NCBI RefSeq assembly: GCF_003202235.1
Contig: NZ_MASU01000006.1
Span: 62,001 to 126,000 of the forward strand
Direction of reading: 5' to 3'
DNA: 64,000 nucleotides
Source of the DNA: Prauserella flavalba
GTDB lineage: Bacteria > Actinomycetota > Actinomycetes > Mycobacteriales > Pseudonocardiaceae
The notes beneath the pieces were generated by a model. That model saw nothing but the letters and a program-made list of their open reading frames with translations. It was not told the origin of the DNA and ran no database searches. The stretch's first letter is position 1, and each line of letters opens with the position of its first letter. This document shows, piece after piece, positions 63,155 to 64,000 of this stretch. Position numbers and translations under genes: made by a program.

Positions 63155-63897
63155 GAGCCAACAGGGTCGAGCTGCCGCTCGGCGTGCTCGCCGGCCTGGT
63201 CGAACGCGAACGGGTCGGCACGCTTCACGTCGTTCTCCAGCCGGAGCCGATGTGGTTTCCCGAGGAGGAGAAGGACGCGCTCGACTCGGCGCTCACCAGG
63301 AGCCTCACCGAGGCCGGGCTCGTCGACCGGCGCGGCCGCGTCGAGGTCGACCTGCTCGACTGGCTGCCCCTGCTCACCTCAGCGTCCCTGGAGTACTACG
63401 GCTGGTTCTCCCACGGCGAGAGCACCTGGGGCGTGCTCGCCGCGGCCCGCGGTGTCCAGGGCGTGCTGGCCGTGCGCGCCGGCGACCTCGTGGCGCTCAC
63501 GCCGGTGGCCGTCGCCGACCTGGCCGACGCCTTCGTCGGGCAGCTGCCCCAGCTCTATCCGGGCGGCGGCACACAGTGGTCGGTGCGGATCATCGACCTT
63601 GAGGAGGCCGGCAGGCGCGGTGGGCCGCAGAACCGGCTGCCCGCCGACGTGCAGGAGATCGTCAAGGTCGTGCAGCGCCCGGTGACGGGCGGCGGCGAGC
63701 TGTACGTCGCCGAACGCGACGAGGCCGGCCGCTACGGCAGGCTCGACTCCCCACTGCACTATGTGGACACCGACTGGGGCCGCTATCTCAACTACACCAC
63801 GGGATCCGGCGACGAGGCCGAGATCCACATCGCCCCGGGGAGCGCGACGGCGATCGCCGCGACACTGGAGAAGCTGCGCGCGACGCTGCCGGTGTGA
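63151..63897 (+). CDS. EspG-type ESX secretion chaperone
   Basis: A 248-residue protein of the EspG family, cytoplasmic chaperones that bind the helical tip of PE/PPE-type substrates. Typical segments are VELPLGVLAGLVERERVGTL, SASLEYYGWFSHGESTWGVL, VLAVRAGDLVALTPVAVADL and a final RYLNYTTGSGDEAEIHIAPG. The GTG start overlaps the PPE-like gene stop by 4 bp. No ESX membrane or ATPase component is in this window, so the pair must use a secretion system encoded elsewhere. It is convergent with the methyltransferase gene, with no spacer between the stops. Confidence 0.82.
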   Translation: MRANRVELPLGVLAGLVERERVGTLHVVLQPEPMWFPEEEKDALDSALTRSLTEAGLVDRRGRVEVDLLDWLPLLTSASLEYYGWFSHGESTWGVLAAARGVQGVLAVRAGDLVALTPVAVADLADAFVGQLPQLYPGGGTQWSVRIIDLEEAGRRGGPQNRLPADVQEIVKVVQRPVTGGGELYVAERDEAGRYGRLDSPLHYVDTDWGRYLNYTTGSGDEAEIHIAPGSATAIAATLEKLRATLPV

Positions 63898-64000
63898 TCA
63901 CCCCCGCCGCACGACCTCGAAGCACAGCACGGCGGCGGCCGCGGACACGTTCAGCGACTCCACGTCGCCCGGCATCGGGATCGACACCCACTCGGCGACG
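63898..64000 (-). CDS. C-terminal end of a TrmH/SpoU-type RNA 2'-O-methyltransferase (partial)
   Basis: Reading leftward from the window edge, the frame ends WVSIPMPGDVESLNVSAAAA and then VLCFEVVRRG before the stop at 63898. This is SpoU motif 3 (IPMxGxVESLNVSVAAAI), which forms part of the SAM-binding knot. Only 33 codons are inside the window, so the rRNA or tRNA target cannot be named. Its stop abuts the espG stop directly. Confidence 0.85.
   Translation of the reverse strand, partial: VAEWVSIPMPGDVESLNVSAAAAVLCFEVVRRG

Overview
This is a window of about 72% GC from an actinobacterial chromosome, most likely Pseudonocardiaceae (Amycolatopsis/Saccharomonospora-like). Supporting evidence: a WhiB2-type regulator, the mtrA-mtrB-lpqB-comF-hpf-secA block, a mycothiol-pathway deacetylase (mshB), many GTG starts with 4-bp stop/start overlaps, and EspG, DUF3558 and PPE-like genes. 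Gene order in two blocks matches what I remember of Mycobacterium tuberculosis: typA-lpqW...mshB, and whiB2-Rv3259-Rv3258c-manB-Rv3256c-manA...sahH-tmk-mtrA-mtrB-lpqB-comF-hpf-secA. No tRNA, rRNA or CRISPR was seen.

Layout. 0-1.8 kb: a PadR regulator divergent from an SDR gene, plus a broken second SDR. 1.8-6.9 kb: an envelope-sensing module (LolA/RseB-like exported protein, ABC ATPase and permease) divergent from a response regulator/histidine kinase pair, with a CTGAGA direct-repeat array between them. 6.9-12 kb: Nudix, YciI, a 54-aa Cys/Lys protein, typA and lpqW. 12-18 kb: a five-gene oligopeptide ABC importer. 18.4-21.2 kb: mshB and neighbours. 21.2-30.8 kb: whiB2, a very large membrane glycosyltransferase and the mannose-phosphate genes (manB, Trm112, SIS protein, manA). 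30.8-39.8 kb: an AfsR-like regulator, a CDF transporter, an amino-acid permease, a sortase substrate and a large membrane protein. 39.9-42.8 kb: ahcY, a toxin-antitoxin pair and tmk. 42.8-50.1 kb: a betaine-demethylation island (Rieske oxygenase, sarcosine oxidase, dimethylglycine dehydrogenase, IclR regulator, Rieske ferredoxin, ferredoxin reductase). 50.2-59.3 kb: mtrA-mtrB-lpqB-comF-hpf-secA. 59.3-64 kb: a MITE-like element at the secA stop codon, an Rv3235-like gene, a HAD protein, an ESX-associated operon and the end of a TrmH/SpoU methyltransferase.

How the parts work together. The betaine island reads as one pathway, glycine betaine to dimethylglycine to sarcosine to glycine. It is transcribed in two divergent arms around the IclR gene, and each arm carries an IclR-like operator of the same geometry. 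The mtrAB-lpqB genes form a coupled envelope and cell-division signalling operon. Mannose-phosphate enzymes supply GDP-mannose precursors for glycan synthesis beside a large glycosyltransferase.

Most unusual non-coding features. (1) A 53-bp hairpin present three times with complete identity, always between two convergent 3' ends. (2) A 185-bp element with 17-bp terminal inverted repeats and a CTAG duplication that supplies the secA stop codon. (3) The paired IclR operators. (4) The CTGAGA array. (5) A short leader ORF with a perfect Shine-Dalgarno sequence followed by hairpins upstream of hpf. Functions are inferred from motifs and context by eye; no database search was run.
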